From: an uncultured Lachnospiraceae bacterium
Lineage (GTDB): Bacteria; Bacillota; Clostridia; Lachnospirales; Lachnospiraceae
DNA: 24,662 nucleotides
NCBI GenBank assembly: GCA_946549155.1
Contig: CAMNQN010000012.1
Location: forward strand, 1 to 24,662
Direction: 5' to 3'
The translations under genes were made by a program, and so were the position numbers. The notes under the pieces were generated by a model that was not told the origin of the DNA, made no database searches, and saw only the letters and a list, made by a program, of their open reading frames with translations. Below are positions 1 to 8,639 of the stretch, one piece after another. The stretch's first letter is position 1. Every line of letters starts with the position of its first letter.

Positions 1-2
1 CT

Positions 3-1652
3 ATTTTGATGATTCTGACATGGATTTTTTTCCGGTATTTTTCCATGACCCGTTCCCAGATGCGGGAGCTGGAGAAGGCACGCCAGGCCGCGCTGGAGTC
101 CAGTGAAGCCAAAAGCGAGTTTCTGGCGAACATGAGCCATGATATCCGTACGCCGATGAACGCCATTGTAGGTATGACTGCGGTTGCCACGGCCCATATG
201 GATGACCGGGAACAGGTGCAGAACTGCCTGAGAAAGATTGCGCTGTCCAGTAAACATCTGCTGGGACTGATCAATGATGTTCTGGATATGTCTAAAATTG
301 AAAGCGGAAAACTGACATTAACGACGGAGCAGATTTCGTTAAAGGAGGTTGTGGAAGGAATCGTTAACATCATGCAGCCGCAGGTGAAAACAAGAAAACA
401 GACGTTTGATATTCATGTGGAAAATATATTGACAGAAAATGTGTGGTGCGACGGCGTACGCCTGAATCAGGTGTTGCTCAATTTATTGTCGAATGCTACG
501 AAGTATACGCCGGAAGGAGGCAGAATTACCTTGTCTCTTCTGGAAGAAAAATCGCCGAAAGGAGACGGCTATGTGCGGATTCAGATTCGTGTCAGGGATA
601 ATGGAATCGGTATGTCTCCGGAATTTCAGAAAAAGATATACGAATCCTACAGCCGTGCGGATGGAGCGAGAATACATAAAACAGAAGGCGCCGGTTTGGG
701 AATGGCGATTACCAAGTATATTGTAGACGCCATGGAAGGAACGATTGAGATACAAAGCGAGCTGGGCAGGGGAACGGAATTTTGCGTCACGTTTGATCTG
801 GAAAAGGCTGACGCCATGGAGACAGATATGGTGCTTCCCCCCTGGAATATGCTGATTGTTGACGACGACGAGCTATTATGTAAGACAACGGCAGGCACAT
901 TAAAATCCATCGGAATAAACGCGGAATGGACCCTGAGCGGGGAAAAAGCGATAGAGATGGTCATCCGGCACCATAAAAACAGGGAGGACTATCAAATTAT
1001 ATTATTAGACTGGAAGCTGCCTGGGATGAACGGCATTCAGGTTGCGAAGGAGATCCGGCGTAATTTAGAGGATCAAATCCCGATTTTGCTGATTTCTGCA
1101 TATGACTGGAGCGAATGTGAGGCGGAGGCCAGGGAGGCGGGAATTAACGGATTTATTTCCAAACCGCTGTTTAAGTCCACGCTCTTTCATACGCTGCGTC
1201 AATATACGGGAACGGACAAAACGAATGCCCCGGCGCTGGATCAGAATATTGATTTATCCGGGTACCGCATTCTGCTTGCCGAGGATAATGAACTGAATTG
1301 GGAGATAGCCAACGAACTGCTGTCTGATCTGGGGGCAGAGCTGGACTGGGCGGAAGACGGCCGGGTATGTCTGGAGAAGTTCCAGGAATCACCGGAGGGA
1401 TATTATGATGTGATTCTTATGGATATACGGATGCCGCACATGACAGGATACGAGGCCACAAAGGCAATTCGTGACCTGAAGCGTCCGGATGCGTTATCTG
1501 TTCCAATCATTGCTATGAGTGCAGATGCTTTTTCCGATGATATAAAGCGCTGTCTGGAGTGCGGAATGAACGCCCACATAGCAAAGCCGGTTGATATTAC
1601 AGGATTGACCCGCCTGTTAAAAAGGTATATCAAACAGGATTCAGGAGAATAG
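3..1652 (+). CDS. Hybrid sensor histidine kinase with two receiver domains (5' partial)
   Basis: The frame is open to the left window edge, so the N-terminal sensor part is missing; numbering here starts at the TTG at position 6. A hydrophobic stretch (about residues 1-12) looks like the end of a last membrane helix. A HisKA domain follows with the H-box around His45 (ANMSHDIRTPMNAI), then a HATPase_c domain with N-box (LLNLLSNATKY, 158-167), G1 (DNGIG, 198-202) and G2 (GAGLGMAI, 228-235). Two receiver domains come next: the first with acidic DDD near 286-288 and phospho-acceptor Asp335 (LLDWKLPG), the second with Asp473 (LMDIRMPHMTG) and a conserved Lys near 527. It should autophosphorylate on His45 and relay to its own receivers. 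No DNA-binding output domain is present, so the partner is unknown. The CoA-transferase starts only 4 bases after its stop, which suggests co-transcription. Confidence 0.93.
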   Translation: MLMILTWIFFRYFSMTRSQMRELEKARQAALESSEAKSEFLANMSHDIRTPMNAIVGMTAVATAHMDDREQVQNCLRKIALSSKHLLGLINDVLDMSKIESGKLTLTTEQISLKEVVEGIVNIMQPQVKTRKQTFDIHVENILTENVWCDGVRLNQVLLNLLSNATKYTPEGGRITLSLLEEKSPKGDGYVRIQIRVRDNGIGMSPEFQKKIYESYSRADGARIHKTEGAGLGMAITKYIVDAMEGTIEIQSELGRGTEFCVTFDLEKADAMETDMVLPPWNMLIVDDDELLCKTTAGTLKSIGINAEWTLSGEKAIEMVIRHHKNREDYQIILLDWKLPGMNGIQVAKEIRRNLEDQIPILLISAYDWSECEAEAREAGINGFISKPLFKSTLFHTLRQYTGTDKTNAPALDQNIDLSGYRILLAEDNELNWEIANELLSDLGAELDWAEDGRVCLEKFQESPEGYYDVILMDIRMPHMTGYEATKAIRDLKRPDALSVPIIAMSADAFSDDIKRCLECGMNAHIAKPVDITGLTRLLKRYIKQDSGE

Positions 1653-1656
1653 TAGC

Positions 1657-3168
1657 ATGTATGAAATTATGAGTTCTGATGAGGCGATCCGTCTTATCCG
1701 GGACGGAGATTGTATCTGTGTCAACTCCTTTGTGGGCATTGAAAGCCCTGTGGAGCTGCATGAGGCCATTTACCGCCGTTACAAGAGGATGCAGTCACCC
1801 AATCATTTGACAATTGTGTCCAGCGCCGGCTTCGGCGTTTGGGATGAGGAGCACAATGCGGAGGGGTACATCCGGGACGGAGCGGTGGACCGCCTGATCT
1901 GCGGGCACTTTGGAGCCATGCTGAGCACGAAGAAGCTGGTGCTGGAGGATCGGTTCGAGGCCTATAACCTGCCTTTAGGCTGCATTTCCCATGCCATTCG
2001 GGCTCAGGCCGGGGGATTGCCGGGAGCTCTTTCCAAGGTGGGGCTGGATATTTTTGTGGATCCCAGGCAGGAGGGGCCCGGCATCAACCGAATGTCGGTG
2101 GATGATTCCTTTGTGAAATATGTGGAAGTGGACGGCGAGGAATTTCTTTACTATAAGCTGCCGAAGATCACGGTGGCGCTGATTAAGGGGACGGCGGCGG
2201 ACCGGAAGGGAAATATTTCCTTTGACGATATGTTTATGTCCGGCGACGCATTGTCCATCTGCCAGGCGGTGAAGGCTAACCACGGTAAGGTGATCGTCCA
2301 GGTGGATCATCTGGTGGATACGCCTGCACGCCCAAGAAACGCCATTATCCCGGGGTGTCTGGTGGACGCCATTGTGGTGGTGGAGCCAAAGAAGCGCAAT
2401 GAAGCTTTCACGGCGCTGACCGGCAGTTTCGAGATTCCCTATGAGCAGTGGAACGAATGGAATGAAAGGATTGACACCGCCTCCGGAAAGCCGCCGAAGA
2501 ACAGTGTGGTGGGAAATATCATTGGAAGAAGGGCGGCCATGGAGCTGCGTGTGGATGATATTGTGAATATCGGCATCGGTATTCCCGAGATGGTTTCCCG
2601 CCATGCCAGGAAGAATGGAATGCTGGATATGGTGACGCTGACGGTGGAATCCGGCGGTATCGGGGGGTTCCCGGTGTCAGGGGAGGCCTTTGGGGCCATG
2701 ATCGGAGCAGCCTCCGTCTACGATATGGCGAATCAGTTCGATTTATATGATAACGGAGGACTGGACATATGCTTTATGGGCGCACTGGAGGTGGATGCGG
2801 ATGGAAATGTGAATGCGCATCGGGGACCGGGTGCTTTCGCCGGTATCGGCGGTTTTGCCAATATTACGGCCAGGACGCCCACGGTGGTATTTTGCCTGAC
2901 CTTTAATACCAAGGGGCTGGAGGTTTCACAGAAGAAGGGCGTGGTGACCATCCACCAGGAGGGAACGGTGCCCAAGTTTGTGGAAAGGGTGACTACCGTC
3001 AGCTTTTCCGCCCGAAGGGCCATTGCCAATGGACAGAAGGTGCTGTATGTGACAGAGCGCTGTGTATTCCGCCTGACGCCCAAGGGCCTGAAGCTGATTG
3101 AAGCCTATCCGGGTGTGGATGTGCAGAAGGATATTTTGGATCAACTGCCGTTTCCGGTGGAGATGTGA
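1657..3168 (+). CDS. Acyl-CoA:acetate/3-ketoacid (propionate-type) CoA-transferase, fused alpha-beta subunits
   Basis: This 503-residue protein carries both CoA-transferase halves in one chain, like YdiF and propionate CoA-transferase. The first half (about 1-260) holds the glycine-rich segments around SSAGFG and GHFGAM. The second half (about 285-500) holds the GIGIP motif (306-310) and VESGGIGG, where Glu331 is the expected catalytic glutamate that forms the glutamyl-CoA thioester. The reaction is transfer of CoA between a short-chain acyl-CoA and a carboxylate such as acetate, in the cytosol, typical of fermentative Clostridia. The exact substrate cannot be read from sequence. The ATG at 1657 follows an aggag SD about 9 bases upstream. 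It sits in an apparent operon with the upstream kinase and perhaps the downstream yitT-like gene. Confidence 0.92.
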   Translation: MYEIMSSDEAIRLIRDGDCICVNSFVGIESPVELHEAIYRRYKRMQSPNHLTIVSSAGFGVWDEEHNAEGYIRDGAVDRLICGHFGAMLSTKKLVLEDRFEAYNLPLGCISHAIRAQAGGLPGALSKVGLDIFVDPRQEGPGINRMSVDDSFVKYVEVDGEEFLYYKLPKITVALIKGTAADRKGNISFDDMFMSGDALSICQAVKANHGKVIVQVDHLVDTPARPRNAIIPGCLVDAIVVVEPKKRNEAFTALTGSFEIPYEQWNEWNERIDTASGKPPKNSVVGNIIGRRAAMELRVDDIVNIGIGIPEMVSRHARKNGMLDMVTLTVESGGIGGFPVSGEAFGAMIGAASVYDMANQFDLYDNGGLDICFMGALEVDADGNVNAHRGPGAFAGIGGFANITARTPTVVFCLTFNTKGLEVSQKKGVVTIHQEGTVPKFVERVTTVSFSARRAIANGQKVLYVTERCVFRLTPKGLKLIEAYPGVDVQKDILDQLPFPVEM

Positions 3169-3237
3169 CCAGGGAAAGCTTTTTGCAGTGCTATGGACAG
3201 ATAATGGGTGGTTCATGATTACAGAGAAAGGAATCGT

Positions 3238-4107
3238 ATGGGGAAAATGAAGTTCACGTGGAAAGAGGACGGAAAACGCATTCTGGTGATTACCGGAGCA
3301 GCGTTTTTGATGGCGCTGAATATTAAGAGCTTTGTGCGGACGGGGGGACTGTATCCGGGAGGGGCCACGGGCCTGACGATTCTGCTGCAGCGGTCAGGAG
3401 AGCTGTTTCTGGGGATAACGCTGCCCTATACGCTGCTGAACCTGCTGCTGAATGCAGTACCGGTATACATTGGATTCCGGTATATCGGACGGAAATTTAC
3501 GCTGTATTCCTGCTATATGATCATTTTGACCAGTGTACTGACGGATTTAATCCCGGGTCAGATCATTACTTATGATACCCTTCTGATCAGTGTGTTCGGA
3601 GGTATCATCAATGGATTGGTAATCAGCCTTTGTCTGATGATGAATGCCACCACCGGCGGCACAGATTTTATCGGTATCTATTTTTCGGAAAAGAAGGGGA
3701 TGGATTCCTTTCATATTGTGCTGGGATTGAATGTGGTGATCCTGATGGCAGCCGGGCTGCTGTTTGGCTGGGGGAAGGCGCTGTACTCCATCATTTTCCA
3801 GTATGCGTCCACCCAGGTGCTGCACATGCTTTACCGCAGGTACCAGCAGCAGACGCTGTTTATCGTTACGAATAAGGAAAGCGAGGTCTGTGAAGCTATT
3901 TCAAGAGTCTGCCATCACGGGGCTACGATTTTGAAGGGGGAGGGCTCCTATGGCCGGCAGGAGCGCAGTATCGTGTATTCCGTGGTATCCAGCTCCGAGA
4001 GCAAGACGGTGATTCAGACAGTCCATGAGACCGATCCGGGGGCCTTCATCAATGCGGTGCGGACAGAGCAGCTGTCGGGGCGGTTTTATCATAAACCACA
4101 GGAGTGA
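3238..4107 (+). CDS. YitT family membrane protein (DUF161 + DUF2179)
   Basis: A 289-residue protein. The N-terminal two thirds holds about five or six hydrophobic segments (about 15-30, 60-80, 88-105, 112-135, 158-177, 180-198) with the YitT signature glycines GGLYPGGATG (36-45) and ATTGGTDFIG. From about 205 to the end lies a soluble DUF2179 domain (TLFIVTNKESEVCEAI). The function of YitT proteins is not firmly known; they are predicted inner-membrane proteins. ATG 3238 is preferred because AGAAAGGA lies just upstream; a GTG at 3208 would add ten residues without an SD. It lies 69 bases after the CoA-transferase, with no clear terminator between. Confidence 0.9.
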   Translation: MGKMKFTWKEDGKRILVITGAAFLMALNIKSFVRTGGLYPGGATGLTILLQRSGELFLGITLPYTLLNLLLNAVPVYIGFRYIGRKFTLYSCYMIILTSVLTDLIPGQIITYDTLLISVFGGIINGLVISLCLMMNATTGGTDFIGIYFSEKKGMDSFHIVLGLNVVILMAAGLLFGWGKALYSIIFQYASTQVLHMLYRRYQQQTLFIVTNKESEVCEAISRVCHHGATILKGEGSYGRQERSIVYSVVSSSESKTVIQTVHETDPGAFINAVRTEQLSGRFYHKPQE

Positions 4108-4158
4108 AACTGCCGGAAAGGTTTAAGAAAAATATAAGCTTTATGTTCACCGGGAATG

Positions 4159-4167
4159 TGCTATACT
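4159..4167 (+). promoter_or_regulatory. Extended -10 promoter for the SH3b membrane protein
   Basis: TGCTATACT is an extended -10 element (TG-N-TATACT) about 36 bases upstream of the ATG at 4204. The -35 region is poor, with TTTATG at 4140-4145 (16-base spacing) the nearest candidate. A ggggga SD lies at about 4190-4195. This suggests the gene has its own promoter and does not depend on yitT readthrough. Confidence 0.55.
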
Positions 4168-4203
4168 ATTCAAAAAGCTGATAAATAAGGGGGAAGACTA
4201 CAT

Positions 4204-5049
4204 ATGAATTCATTTAAAGAATGGCTGTCAGATTATCTGCGGTATTTTGTACTGCTGCTGGCACTGCTGCTGGCGTTTGGAGCGATTTTTCTGGGTGTGA
4301 AGCTGTACCAGATCGCGCAGCCGGCACAGGGCGACCCAAACAGTGTTACGATCATTGCGGGAACGGAGAATACATCGGAGACGGAGACCTCCCCCCAGGA
4401 GCAGACAGATACCACTACGGAGAAGCAGACAGAGGCTTCCACAGAAAAGCATACGGAGCTTCCTACGGAAAAAGAGACAGAAAAAGAAACGGAAACGGAA
4501 CAGAAAAAAGAAGAAAGTGCAGGGACAGGCCCGAAGGAAACGCTGACAGAGAAGGAAAGCGTGACGGAGCGCAGCCAGAACGGCGGCAGCCAGACAGGTA
4601 CCCAGGGAGCGAGCCAGGGCAGCAGCCAGACAGGCACCCAGGGAGCGAGCCAGGGCAGCAGCCAGACAGGTAGTCAGGGAGCGAGCCAGGGCAGCAGCCA
4701 GACAGGTAGTCAGGGAGCGAGCCAGGGCAGCAGCCGGACGGGTACCCAGCCCGGAAGCAGTGCCGCTGGTGAGACGGCAGCCACGCAGGAAACCGACCCC
4801 CTGATTGTGATTAATCCGCCGGAGACAGACCCGCCTCAGACGGATCCGCCTCAGACCGAACCGCCGGAACCGGTGTACCTGACTATGACAGGCGCCTGCT
4901 ATATCCGCAGCTACGCGGATTACGGTGATAACATCATCGGAGAGTATCCGGCCGGTACCGTGGTGGAATTTCTGGAGGATGTGGGAGGCTGGTATAAGGT
5001 TCAGGTGGACGGTATGGTAGGCTATATGGGAGCCAGATTTTTCCAGTAA
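4204..5049 (+). CDS. Membrane-anchored surface protein with Thr/Glu- and Ser/Gln-rich stalk and C-terminal SH3b domain
   Basis: A 281-residue protein with one N-terminal membrane segment (about 13-37) and no cleavage site or lipobox, so probably a type II anchored extracytoplasmic protein. A long low-complexity stalk follows: Thr/Glu repeats (about 55-120), then four 12-residue SQTGTQGASQGS-type repeats (129-176), then a PPETDPPQTDPP proline-rich stretch (about 200-220). The last 58 residues form a bacterial SH3b domain (CYIRSYADYGDNIIGEYPAG ... WYKVQVDGMVGYM), a fold that usually binds peptidoglycan or cell-wall peptides. The SH3b is closely similar to the first one in the lipoprotein at 7401. 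A strong terminator follows at 5149-5177. Function beyond wall binding is unknown. Confidence 0.85.
   Translation: MNSFKEWLSDYLRYFVLLLALLLAFGAIFLGVKLYQIAQPAQGDPNSVTIIAGTENTSETETSPQEQTDTTTEKQTEASTEKHTELPTEKETEKETETEQKKEESAGTGPKETLTEKESVTERSQNGGSQTGTQGASQGSSQTGTQGASQGSSQTGSQGASQGSSQTGSQGASQGSSRTGTQPGSSAAGETAATQETDPLIVINPPETDPPQTDPPQTEPPEPVYLTMTGACYIRSYADYGDNIIGEYPAGTVVEFLEDVGGWYKVQVDGMVGYMGARFFQ
4588..4746 (+). repeat. Four-unit 36-bp in-frame tandem repeat in the SH3b stalk
   Basis: Units run 4588-4623, 4624-4659, 4660-4695 and 4696-4731, with a decayed fifth starting at 4732. Each encodes a 12-residue SQTG(T/S)QGASQGS. Units differ by only a few bases (acc versus agt for the fifth codon), indicating recent expansion. 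Copy number probably varies between strains and changes stalk length without shifting the frame. Confidence 0.92.
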
Positions 5050-5148
5050 GCCTGGAAACGCTGTCCCATAGGCTGTTTGAATGCTGAGCAGGCATACTGC
5101 TTTGGTATTCTGTATGCCATTTGGCAGAAACGGTTTAAGAAAGACAGA

Positions 5149-5177
5149 AACGGGGCTGTTGTGACAGCCCCGTTTTT
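5149..5177 (+). terminator. Intrinsic terminator between convergent SH3b gene and lepB
   Basis: The arms ACGGGGCTGT (5150-5159) and ACAGCCCCGT (5164-5173) pair perfectly around a 4-base loop and are followed by a T-run. The minus-strand exit has only TTTCTGTCTTT, so it is best as a rightward terminator but may also serve the convergent signal peptidase gene. Confidence 0.85.
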
Positions 5178-5200
5178 CTGTATAGATAAAATTATTTTAT

Positions 5201-5872
5201 TCAATATAAGGAAGAAATTTTATTCAAAGGCCAGTAGCGGAAATACGCTTTCCCCAAAATCAGATCCCTGGGTACATAGGAAAAAGTCATTGCCTCCTCC
5301 ACCGTGTCGGCGGCTCCGTACTGCAGAGCTTTCTCTGCCCAATAGCGGGAGTCACTGGAATTATTGCGGTTATCACCCAGCATCAGGTAGGAGTCCTCCG
5401 GAATCTCAAAGGTGTAGCCGTCATTTCTCACCGTCCATTCTTCCTTCAGATAAGTTTCCTCCAGCGGTGTTTCGGAGCCATCGATGTAGATTTTGCCATT
5501 CCGGATTTCCACCGTCTCGCCGGGAAGCCCGATAATACGCTTTATGTAGTTCGTATTTTTCCCCAGCGCTTTGTCCACCGGATATTTGAATACCACGATG
5601 TCTCCTCTCTGTGGATCGGAGAACCAGTAGGAGAAGCGAAATCCCAGCAGCCGGTTTCCGATTTGGATGGTATTCTCCATGGAACCGCTGGGAACCGTGG
5701 CGTTGACGATTACAAAATTATTCAGGAGCAGAGCCAAAACAATCGCTACTGCAAAAATTTCTACCCAGCTGAGCAGTTCTTTCATAAATGAGTTCTTTCC
5801 TTTTTCAGGATTTTTTCCGTCTTCCGTGCCGGAGTTTTCAGCGGAAGCTCTGGAAGTGTTTGAGTTTTGCAT
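5201..5872 (-). CDS. lepB: Signal peptidase I
   Basis: A 223-residue type I signal peptidase that cleaves Sec/Tat signal peptides on the outer face of the membrane. One membrane helix lies at about 34-54. The catalytic serine is Ser64 in PSGSM, the general base is Lys111 in NYIKRIIGLPGE, and box E is GDNRNNSSDSR (167-177). Length fits Gram-positive SipS-type enzymes. The start at 5872 is chosen because an aaagga SD lies about 10 bases upstream; the longer frame to 5935 lacks one. A 104-base gap separates it from the upstream dinB-like gene on the same strand. It would process secreted proteins generally; lipoproteins like its SH3b neighbours need signal peptidase II instead. Confidence 0.95.
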   Translation of the reverse strand: MQNSNTSRASAENSGTEDGKNPEKGKNSFMKELLSWVEIFAVAIVLALLLNNFVIVNATVPSGSMENTIQIGNRLLGFRFSYWFSDPQRGDIVVFKYPVDKALGKNTNYIKRIIGLPGETVEIRNGKIYIDGSETPLEETYLKEEWTVRNDGYTFEIPEDSYLMLGDNRNNSSDSRYWAEKALQYGAADTVEEAMTFSYVPRDLILGKAYFRYWPLNKISSLY

Positions 5873-5976
5873 ATTGATCTTGTCCTTTCTGAAGCATTTT
5901 CCAAAAATGTACCGGTGCCCTGAGATTGCCGGCACCCATTACATTTTATCATTATAACACAGCGGAAGGCGGAATG

Positions 5977-7212
5977 CTATCCCTTTTCTTTTGGGCCTTT
6001 GAGGAAGCTGCCCCGAATCACGGCGCTGTTACCGTATTTTTTTCGGATGGTATCCATAGCCTGATCCATTTTTCTTTGCTTTTCCAGGGAAGGCATGGTA
6101 CGGGATTTTTCAGGGGTGTGGGAAAAATCCAGATCAAACAGGGAAAGCTGTGTCGGTGTGTTCTGGTCTATCAGCTTTCCGGTGCGGATGCCCAGCAGCC
6201 GTATGGGGGAACCATTCCAGAATTCGTCAAAGAGCTGACAGCTGATCCAAAACAGCGCCTGGGTGGTGTCGATGGGCGAAGGGGTGGGCATCTGATGGGA
6301 GGCACTGGTGAAATCACTGTATTTGATTTCCACAGTCACAGACTGGGCCAGCATCCCTTCCTTCCGCAGCCGTCCGGAAACGGTTTCCGCCAGACTGAGC
6401 AGGACCGGGACGGCATTCTCCCTGGTAAGGGCGTCGGAGGAGAGCGTAATGGAATTTCCAATTCCCTTTACACTGTGTTGGTCCGGGACAATCAGGTCAG
6501 AGGCGATGCCGTTGGCGTACTCCCACATCTGCCGTCCATGGCTCTTAAAATGGCTGACCAAAAGCTCCGGATCCGTCCGGGCCAGATCTTTGATGGTGTG
6601 AATGCCCAGCTTGTGAAGGCGCTCGGCGCTGGAATGGCCCACCATGTAAAGCTCGTCCACGGGCAGCGGCCACATTTTTGCGGGAATTTCCTCCGGGTAG
6701 AGGGTGTGCACCCGGTCGGGCTTTTGGAAATCGCTGGCCATTTTTGCCAGCAGGCGGTTGGTTGAGATTCCGATATTTACGGTAAAGCCAAGTTCCTGCC
6801 GGATGCGGTCCGCCATCTGGCGTGCTGCTGCCTTGGGGGAGGAAAAGCTGTGGGCAATGGGTCCGAAATCCAGGAAGCACTCGTCGATGGAAAGCTGTTC
6901 CAGATCGGAGGTATAGGTACCAAGCAGCTCCATCAGTTCCCTGCTGCGTCGTCGGTAAAGGCTGTGATTGGGCGGCTCCAGCACCAGAAAGGGACATTTT
7001 TTCAGGGCGGATGCCACTGGTTCGCCGGTGCGGATGCCGTAGGCCCTGGCCGGTGTGGATTTTGCCAGAACCACCCCATGGCGGCTTTTTTCATCCCCGC
7101 CGATAATGGAAGGGATCGTGCGAAGGTCTGGATGCTCCTCATCGATTGGCTTCTCCAGTGCCGACCAGCTGAGAAAGGCAGAATTTACATCAATGTGAAA
7201 GATTATGGTCAT
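5977..7212 (-). CDS. dinB: Y-family DNA polymerase (DinB/Pol IV type)
   Basis: A 411-residue translesion polymerase. Catalytic acidic residues are visible: Asp8 in FHIDVNSAF and Asp110-Glu111 in LSIDECFLD. The steric region near 50-60 (AKSTPARAYGI) and the little-finger domain (about 235-345) are present. A beta-clamp-binding motif QLSLF sits near residue 355, so it should be recruited to the sliding clamp. The ATG at 7212 has a perfect AAGGAGG SD 5 bases upstream; the longer frame to 7263 is not needed. The C-terminal tail beyond the clamp motif is about 50 residues and basic. Damage-induced regulation is possible, but no clear LexA box was found in the 188-base gap shared with the divergent lipoprotein gene. 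Confidence 0.93.
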   Translation of the reverse strand: MTIIFHIDVNSAFLSWSALEKPIDEEHPDLRTIPSIIGGDEKSRHGVVLAKSTPARAYGIRTGEPVASALKKCPFLVLEPPNHSLYRRRSRELMELLGTYTSDLEQLSIDECFLDFGPIAHSFSSPKAAARQMADRIRQELGFTVNIGISTNRLLAKMASDFQKPDRVHTLYPEEIPAKMWPLPVDELYMVGHSSAERLHKLGIHTIKDLARTDPELLVSHFKSHGRQMWEYANGIASDLIVPDQHSVKGIGNSITLSSDALTRENAVPVLLSLAETVSGRLRKEGMLAQSVTVEIKYSDFTSASHQMPTPSPIDTTQALFWISCQLFDEFWNGSPIRLLGIRTGKLIDQNTPTQLSLFDLDFSHTPEKSRTMPSLEKQRKMDQAMDTIRKKYGNSAVIRGSFLKGPKEKG

Positions 7213-7312
7213 AGGCGCCTCCTTGATGAAAATTTCTGAGAATATTATAGCAGAATGGGGCACCGGAAAGCAGCAAGAAACTTAAAAAAATCTTTATTTT
7301 TGGAAGGAAGCC

Positions 7313-7341
7313 TTGTAATTCCGGGGGGCCCATGATATGAT
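7313..7341 (+). promoter_or_regulatory. Sigma-70 promoter for the 7401 SH3b lipoprotein
   Basis: TTGTAA (7313-7318) and TATGAT (7336-7341) are separated by exactly 17 bases, about 60 bases before the ATG. A GGAGG SD precedes the start codon. This is one of the best-formed host promoters in the window. Confidence 0.7.
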
Positions 7342-7400
7342 GTTAAATGAATCGGAAACGCCTGTAGAAGAAAATCTATTTATTTACGGAGGTTTATATT

Positions 7401-8156
7401 ATGAAAAATAGAGGAAGAATTTGGATTTTGTTGCTGCTTATGGCGATGGGCCTGGCCGTTTCCCTGACGGGCTGCGGCGAGAAGCTGAATAAAGAGACAG
7501 AAACGGAATCAGAGACCCAGACAGAACCGGTGACGGAGAAGGTTACAGAGACGGAACCGGTGACAGAAAAGATTACGGAGACGGAACCGGTGACTGAGAC
7601 AGAGTCGGAAACCGAGGAACCCAGGGTACTGACCGCGCAGGAAGAGCTGGAGATGGAAACGGAGCTGAAAGGGACTCGGACCATGTACGCTGCGGACAAT
7701 ATTAATATCAGATCTCAGCCCAGCACAGAGAACGATGATAATATTATCGGAAGCTACGATCAGGGTCAGGAGGTGACGGTGAGTGCCGAGACCAGGAACT
7801 GGTATAAGATCCAGGCTGACGGTTATGAGGGATATATTTATAAGACTAATCTCTCAGAGACGGCTGTGGAGCCTAAGACACCGGAGGAGCAGCAGGCGCT
7901 TCTTGAGCAGCAGGGATACACCAGTACCGGAGATTCCTCCGTGGATTTGGAGTATAATGTGAGCACCTATGCGGAGAGCTTTTCCCTGAAGTTATCTGCG
8001 GACGCGAATGTCCGTACCGAGCCCAGTGAGAGCGGAGATATTGTCACCACGATCAGTAATGGGACCCAGGTGACGGCCCTGGGAGAGACAGACCGCTGGT
8101 ACAAAATTGAGTATGACGGCGCGGTGGGATTTGTAAACAAGAATCTGGTTCACTAA
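7401..8156 (+). CDS. SH3b-domain lipoprotein with Thr/Glu-rich linker
   Basis: A 251-residue lipoprotein with signal peptide 1-24 and lipobox LTGC giving lipidated Cys25. A highly repetitive Thr/Glu linker (about 30-70, units like TETEPVTEK) leads to two SH3b domains at about 93-152 and 195-251. Both have the usual NIRSQPS/NVRTEPS start and WYKI...GYI core. The linker should hold the SH3b domains off the membrane in the wall; the SH3b fold suggests binding to peptidoglycan. The nearby genes at 4204 and 9708 encode related architectures, so this is one of three SH3b proteins within 7 kb. It carries no enzymatic domain. Confidence 0.9.
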   Translation: MKNRGRIWILLLLMAMGLAVSLTGCGEKLNKETETESETQTEPVTEKVTETEPVTEKITETEPVTETESETEEPRVLTAQEELEMETELKGTRTMYAADNINIRSQPSTENDDNIIGSYDQGQEVTVSAETRNWYKIQADGYEGYIYKTNLSETAVEPKTPEEQQALLEQQGYTSTGDSSVDLEYNVSTYAESFSLKLSADANVRTEPSESGDIVTTISNGTQVTALGETDRWYKIEYDGAVGFVNKNLVH

Positions 8157-8162
8157 ACAGAT

Positions 8163-8190
8163 GGGGGCTGCCAGGAGATGGGGAGCCCCC
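8163..8190 (+). terminator. Possible weak hairpin terminator after the 7401 lipoprotein
   Basis: GGGGGCT (8163-8169) pairs with AGCCCCC (8184-8190) around a 14-base loop and is followed only by TTAGCTTT. The T-run is poor, so some readthrough into the next gene is likely. Confidence 0.4.
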
Positions 8191-8222
8191 TTAGCTTTGA
8201 GGGGCAGAAATGGAGGAAATAC

Positions 8223-8639
8223 ATGTCGAGAGTAAACGAGGCGGCGGAAAGGCACGGCAGAGGCTACAACTGCAGCCAGGCGGTGGCCTGCAGCTTTGCA
8301 AAGGATTTCGGATTTGATGAGGAGATGATTTTCCGGACGGCGGAAGGATACGGGGCCGGAATGGGCGGGATGCAGTGTACCTGCGGCGCTGTGTGCGGCG
8401 CGGTGATGGCAGCCGGTATGAAGAACAGCCGTCTGGGCGGACAAAAGCTGACCAAGGGAAGTACCTATTTGCTGTCCAAAAATATTACGGAGGAATTTAA
8501 AAAAAAGAACGGCTCCGTGATTTGCGGGGAACTGAAGGGTGTCGGAACCGGAAAGCCCCTTCGCTCCTGTGCCGGATGTATTGAGGACGCGGTCCGGATT
8601 GCTGAAAAAATTCTGGGGATGGAAGAGGGCGCGGTTTAG
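8223..8639 (+). CDS. C_GCAxxG_C_C family probable redox protein
   Basis: A 138-residue cysteine-rich protein matching the C_GCAxxG_C_C family, thought to be redox-active or metal-binding but of unknown reaction. Cysteines are at 17 (YNCSQAV), 52, 54 and 58 (QCTCGAVCGA), 101, 116 and 119 (CAGC). No signal peptide is seen. The ATG at 8223 is preferred over 8178 because GGAGG sits 6 bases upstream. Its stop codon TAG shares its G with the GTG start of the amidohydrolase, so the two are translationally coupled and may act together. Confidence 0.85.
   Translation: MSRVNEAAERHGRGYNCSQAVACSFAKDFGFDEEMIFRTAEGYGAGMGGMQCTCGAVCGAVMAAGMKNSRLGGQKLTKGSTYLLSKNITEEFKKKNGSVICGELKGVGTGKPLRSCAGCIEDAVRIAEKILGMEEGAV

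Noticed and set aside
1975..2604. Long minus-strand open frame within the CoA-transferase gene
   Set aside because: It is the complement of a well-supported gene, without its own SD or recognisable domain.
4588..4746. Regular direct repeats resembling a CRISPR array
   Set aside because: The units are contiguous with no spacers, in frame, and code for a Ser/Gln/Gly stalk.
5911..5936. Hairpin GGTGCC/GGCACC upstream of lepB as a terminator for the dinB-like gene
   Set aside because: The stem is only 6 bp with an 11-base loop, and the T-rich part is separated; support is too weak to list.
5926..6765. 279-codon plus-strand ORF opposite the Y-family polymerase
   Set aside because: Its composition is that of a reverse-strand shadow; the polymerase has catalytic motifs and a perfect SD.
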